NCBI GenBank assembly: GCA_027058925.1
Contig: JALTAS010000186.1
Span: 1 to 8,540, forward strand
Origin: Persephonella sp.
GTDB lineage: Bacteria; Aquificota; Aquificia; Aquificales; Hydrogenothermaceae
Direction: 5' to 3'
DNA length: 8,540 nt
A program made the translations under genes and the position numbers. Shown one piece after another: positions 5,485 through 8,540 of the stretch. The notes beneath the pieces were generated by a model. It ran no database searches. It was not told where the DNA came from and was given only the letters and a program-made list of their open reading frames with translations. Position 1 is the first letter of the stretch, and each line of letters opens with the position of its first letter.

Positions 5485-7335
5485 TTAAGCTCCCTCTGGT
5501 CTCTTAACGTCATAAAGGATATCGTCTGTTGGATGTCTGTAAAGAGGCATATCAAGTCTTTTCTCATCAAGGTAATGTCCTATGAAACCTATTGTTCTGC
5601 CCAGTACGAAGAAGGCATTGAATGCTCCAGCATTGATCAGCTCATCAATCTCCTCATCTTTGTAGCCTAAAGCTCTGAACATATCCACGAGGAGAACACC
5701 GATCGTTCCGTCAACATTAAGGATAAGGTTTTCTTTCTTTGATGTGGTGACTTTTTCTACTTCAAGGGCATATTCTAACAGCTCTGTGCTTGGGAAGTTT
5801 TCTTTTGCAAAGTTTTTCAGTAGTTCAACCCTTTTGTCTGGATTCTTCGTTGATTTTATTCTGTGTCCTATTCCAGGGATAGGTATTTTTTCAACCTTTT
5901 TCATATAATCAACAAACTCAACAGGATCCATTCCTTTCTCTTTTGCCATCTTGAAGTATTTTGCTGCACCATCAATAGCACCGCCAAATCTTGGACCTAT
6001 TGTAAGTATTCCAGTAACGATTGATGACATAAGGTCTTTTCCAGCTCTTGCTGTTACTTTTGTGTTGTGTGCACCTGATACGGCAGGTCCGTGATCAGCA
6101 ACAACTTTTATTACCATATCAAGGAAGTTTGAAGCCCACTGTGGAAACTTTTTCTTGAACCAGAGGAGCCCAATCACATCGGCTATTGAGTAGCCTTTTT
6201 CAACAACCTCAGAGATAGGTACACCGCAATAAGTAGCCTCTTCACCTCTGTCATCAGATATTGTGCATATGAAGTTAGTTGGTCTTCTGATCTTTCCTGC
6301 TTTTACAGCTTTGGCATAGTCTTCAGGGATCGGAGGAACTTCCGGTTCAATGATCTCAGGTATTTTACCCTCTGCATGAAGCTCTTCATAAACTCCTCTT
6401 ATTAGCTCAGGAAGTTCATTGAAAGAAGATGGAACAAGTGCACCTGCTTTTCTTAAGGCGGCATTTTTAGCATCTGCTGTTTCTGCCTCTGCTCCCGCTT
6501 TCGCACCTGCGTGACCAAACTGAACCTCTCCACCAAAATATTTTGAGATAGTTCCTATACACCATGCTATAACAGGTTTTGTTATTTTTCCTTCCTTGAT
6601 CGCTTCAGCAACCCTAAGCTCCAGTGTTCCACCAACCTCACCAAGAAGAACCATAAACTTAACCTGAGGGTTTTTCTCGTACCTGAGGAGATGATCAAGA
6701 AAGTCAGTACCAGGGTATCTGTCACCACCAATCGCTATTCCTTCAGCTATACCGTTGGCATTTCTTGCTATAACGTTAGAAAGTTCGTTGAAAAGTCCAC
6801 CTGATCTTGTAACAAGACCAACAGAACCAGGTCTGTGAAGCTTAGAGTTAACAATATTTTCTATTGTTCCCCCTGTGTTTGCTATTCTGAAAGCACCTGG
6901 GGCTATACCACCAACTGTTGCAGGTCCTATAATCCACTTTCCAAGCTCTTTAGCCTTAATTCTCATAATTCTTGCGAATCTTTCAGGAATTCCTTCTGCT
7001 GTGATTGCTATAGTTCTAATGGTTGGTATATCAAGAGCTTCCATAGTTACATCATAGGCTGTTCTGAATGAGGCGAAGTTCAGTAAAACATCAGCTTCAG
7101 GAAAGTCTTTTGCAGCTTCTGTTGTTGATTTGTATATAGGTATCATTATTTCCTGTGTTCCATAGAAGAACTTATCAAACTTTCTGGACTGTGTTGGTGC
7201 AACAATTGCAACAACAGATGGTTCTCTTCCAACAACATAGTCATAATCAAGCATTCTTTGAATAGCGTTTCTGTTTAAGTTCCAGAAAATCGCTTTTGTG
7301 TTTTTATCAAACAGTAAGTAGTCAGGTTTGCTCAT
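5485..7335 (-). CDS. aclA: ATP-citrate lyase, alpha (large) subunit
   Basis: Larger subunit of the enzyme that converts citrate, CoA and ATP to acetyl-CoA, oxaloacetate, ADP and phosphate, the key cleavage step of the reductive TCA cycle. The 616 residues are full length. The N-terminal part is like succinyl-CoA synthetase alpha: CoA-binding region with VAIVAPTQSRKFDKFFYG (42-59), IIGPATVGGIAPGAFRI (135-151), VGLVTRSGGLFNEL (172-185), and the phosphohistidine motif VQFGHAGAKAG (271-281, His275). The C-terminal part from about 350 is the citrate-synthase-like citryl-CoA lyase domain, with DHGPAVSGAHNTKVTARAG (414-432), GIGHRIKS (488-495) and LNVDGTIGVL (539-548), whose His423, His491 and Asp542 fit the family's catalytic residues as I recall them. 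A perfect AGGAGG lies eight bases before the ATG. It is 29 bases after aclB and shares its transcript. Presence of the lyase domain separates it from citryl-CoA synthetase. Confidence 0.96.
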   Translation of the reverse strand: MSKPDYLLFDKNTKAIFWNLNRNAIQRMLDYDYVVGREPSVVAIVAPTQSRKFDKFFYGTQEIMIPIYKSTTEAAKDFPEADVLLNFASFRTAYDVTMEALDIPTIRTIAITAEGIPERFARIMRIKAKELGKWIIGPATVGGIAPGAFRIANTGGTIENIVNSKLHRPGSVGLVTRSGGLFNELSNVIARNANGIAEGIAIGGDRYPGTDFLDHLLRYEKNPQVKFMVLLGEVGGTLELRVAEAIKEGKITKPVIAWCIGTISKYFGGEVQFGHAGAKAGAEAETADAKNAALRKAGALVPSSFNELPELIRGVYEELHAEGKIPEIIEPEVPPIPEDYAKAVKAGKIRRPTNFICTISDDRGEEATYCGVPISEVVEKGYSIADVIGLLWFKKKFPQWASNFLDMVIKVVADHGPAVSGAHNTKVTARAGKDLMSSIVTGILTIGPRFGGAIDGAAKYFKMAKEKGMDPVEFVDYMKKVEKIPIPGIGHRIKSTKNPDKRVELLKNFAKENFPSTELLEYALEVEKVTTSKKENLILNVDGTIGVLLVDMFRALGYKDEEIDELINAGAFNAFFVLGRTIGFIGHYLDEKRLDMPLYRHPTDDILYDVKRPEGA

Positions 7336-7343
7336 TTAGTTAA

Positions 7344-7349
7344 CCTCCT
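7344..7349 (-). promoter_or_regulatory. Consensus ribosome binding site of aclA
   Basis: AGGAGG, fully complementary to the 16S rRNA tail, lies in the 29-base aclB-aclA gap, eight bases before the ATG at 7335. It is the strongest such site in the window and gives aclA independent, strong initiation, in keeping with high demand for the enzyme. Confidence 0.85.
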
Positions 7350-7364
7350 TATTATCCTGATTTT

Positions 7365-8540
7365 TTAAGCTGATACTTTATTTTCTTCAATAGCTTTTTT
7401 GACTATCTCTGTCATATGGGTTTCAGGTCCGTAAACCTCTATTGGAAGGCCTAATTCCTCAGCAGCCTCTTTTATCTTCTTGAGACCTATCTCGTAATTA
7501 GGTCCACCTCTTCTTACATATATTCTTACACCAATCTCCCTAAGTTTATCAGCATATTCTTTCATAGCATCAATAATACCTTCAAATGTTTTTGCAACGT
7601 CTGTGAAGTTAGCTATAGCACCGCCTATTATGAGTATCTTGTCGCCCTGAGGATGTCTTTCCCTAGTCATAAGATCAAAAACCGTTTTCACATACTCCCT
7701 TGTCTCTGCTCTTGATGGGTTACCTGAATATTCCCCGTAGTTTGCAAGCTCTTTAACGGCTCCAAGATCTGCAACAGTATCAGCATAAACAACAGATGCT
7801 CCACCACCAGCAACAAGAGTCCAGATTCTTCCTTCAGGATTTAAGATAGTAAGCTTTAGAGAAGCTCCTGATTTTTCGTCCATCTCTTTTATGTATTTCT
7901 CTTCAGGAGAAAGATCTCTACCAAATCCTGCAGGGAACTCAATTTCTCCCCACTTTCTGCCGGCAACAAACTGTGCCGTATCATCAAGTCTTCCAACAAA
8001 ATCAAGAGGGTAAATTTTGTTTCCAACCATGACAAGAGGGTTAATCTCAAGGTATGTGAAATGAAGATCCTTAAACAGCTTGTACAGTCTGAATACAAAG
8101 TCTGCATATTTTTCCTTATCCTTTATATCTTCAGGAACATTCTGTTCAATGATTTTTTTGATTTCTTCGTCAGATGCTGTTATTGGAATTTTTACCTCAA
8201 CGACCTTGTCCCAGTTTTCCTCAACCTCAATTCCACCAAAAGCTGACATATAGATAATATCTTCGTCTTCATCAGTTGTTATAGCTACATAGTACTCTTC
8301 TTCTGGTTTATGAGGAACAAAAGGTTCAACTAAAAAGTGGGTAAGATTCCCTTTTACACCGTTAATCTCAATCTCTTCAGACATTTTTTGCTTGATCCAT
8401 TCCTTTACATCATCCCATGTGACATCGCCAGGTTTTTCCTTTTTGAAAAATATGAGACCTAACTTTCCCCTTTTTCCAAAAAGCATGTCAGGCTTGGCGA
8501 CAAGGGGAGTATCTTTAACCCATGGGTATTCTTCAGGAAT
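7365..8540 (-). CDS. aclB: ATP-citrate lyase, beta (small) subunit, 5' end cut by window edge
   Basis: ATP-grasp subunit of ATP-citrate lyase, partner of AclA. The frame is open to the right edge, giving 391 residues; the internal Met at 8486 is not the start, since the upstream 18 codons read IPEEYPWVKDTPLVAKPD, which continues the family sequence into KPDMLFGKRGK. Roughly 30-45 N-terminal residues are missing. Numbering from the first residue in the window, KPDMLFGKRGKLGL (16-29) is the nucleotide-binding start of the ATP-grasp domain, YLEINPLV (163-170) carries metal-binding residues, and LVAGGGASVVYADT (243-255) with NYGEYSGNPSRAET (267-280) forms the C-terminal CoA-ligase part, ending in GPETHMTEIV (371-380). 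The similar SucC beta subunit is excluded mainly by the partner gene and the GGGASV and NYGEYSGNPS motifs. It is first in the aclBA pair; its promoter lies outside the window. Confidence 0.95.
   Translation of the reverse strand: MPEEYPWVKDTPLVAKPDMLFGKRGKLGLIFFKKEKPGDVTWDDVKEWIKQKMSEEIEINGVKGNLTHFLVEPFVPHKPEEEYYVAITTDEDEDIIYMSAFGGIEVEENWDKVVEVKIPITASDEEIKKIIEQNVPEDIKDKEKYADFVFRLYKLFKDLHFTYLEINPLVMVGNKIYPLDFVGRLDDTAQFVAGRKWGEIEFPAGFGRDLSPEEKYIKEMDEKSGASLKLTILNPEGRIWTLVAGGGASVVYADTVADLGAVKELANYGEYSGNPSRAETREYVKTVFDLMTRERHPQGDKILIIGGAIANFTDVAKTFEGIIDAMKEYADKLREIGVRIYVRRGGPNYEIGLKKIKEAAEELGLPIEVYGPETHMTEIVKKAIEENKVSA

Noticed and set aside
5379..5570. Minus-strand frame crossing the convergent junction
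   Set aside because: It overlaps the aclA end and the small membrane gene and runs through the terminator hairpin, so a real gene is unlikely.
6835..7071. Two plus-strand frames opposite aclA
   Set aside because: They are antisense to the strongly conserved CoA-binding part of AclA; one is rich in Ser, Cys and Tyr, and they overlap each other in two frames.
5485..7335. Citryl-CoA synthetase large subunit
   Set aside because: That enzyme lacks the citrate-synthase-like lyase domain, which is fully present here with HNT, GIGHR and NVDG motifs.
7365..8540. Succinyl-CoA synthetase beta (sucC) for the right-edge gene
   Set aside because: SucC shares the ATP-grasp fold and length, but the next gene is a 616-residue AclA with a lyase domain rather than a 290-residue SucD, and the C-terminal motifs fit AclB.
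1..8540. CRISPR array, insertion sequence, phage or defence system
   Set aside because: Reading both strands showed no spaced direct repeats, terminal inverted repeats, transposase, integrase or defence-type gene; all space is taken by recognisable metabolic and wall genes.

Overview
The window looks like chromosomal DNA of a thermophilic, autotrophic bacterium of the Aquificota, most likely Hydrogenothermaceae (Persephonella or Sulfurihydrogenibium type). The grounds are an AT-rich, Lys/Ile/Glu-rich coding style with many AGA/AGG arginines, and a two-subunit ATP-citrate lyase (aclB-aclA), the signature enzyme of the reductive TCA cycle. The large subunit keeps its citryl-CoA lyase domain, unlike the separate synthetase and lyase known from Aquificaceae such as Hydrogenobacter. 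The taxonomic placement is an inference; no rRNA is present. The whole window is densely coding: the longest gene-free stretch is about 80 bases, and I see no tRNA, rRNA, insertion sequence, CRISPR array or phage gene.

Layout: (1) 1-2681, minus strand: murC (peptidoglycan precursor ligase) followed after a single base by pncB (nicotinate phosphoribosyltransferase), which runs off the left edge just short of its expected C-terminus. (2) 2682-2761: a short divergent intergenic region with two tandem TATAAT boxes reading rightward. (3) 2762-5454, plus strand: a compact four-gene cluster with a membrane-anchored Bax-type glucosaminidase, an exported polysaccharide deacetylase whose start lies inside the previous gene, a short class II aldolase coupled by an ATGA overlap, and a 70-residue membrane protein. 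(4) 5455-5475: a hairpin shared by two converging transcription units. (5) 5485-8540, minus strand: aclB (N-terminus cut by the right edge) then aclA, each subunit of ATP-citrate lyase.

Functionally, the left half is cell-wall centred: MurC adds L-alanine to UDP-MurNAc in the cytoplasm, while the divergent cluster supplies exported enzymes that probably cut and deacetylate wall or surface glycans. The right half is central carbon metabolism: AclBA cleaves citrate to acetyl-CoA and oxaloacetate for CO2 fixation. The genes are mostly recognisable housekeeping families. I found no convincing evidence for an undescribed system; the most interesting points are the nested start and unassigned C-terminal domain of the deacetylase, the uncertain substrate of the short aldolase, and the small membrane protein.
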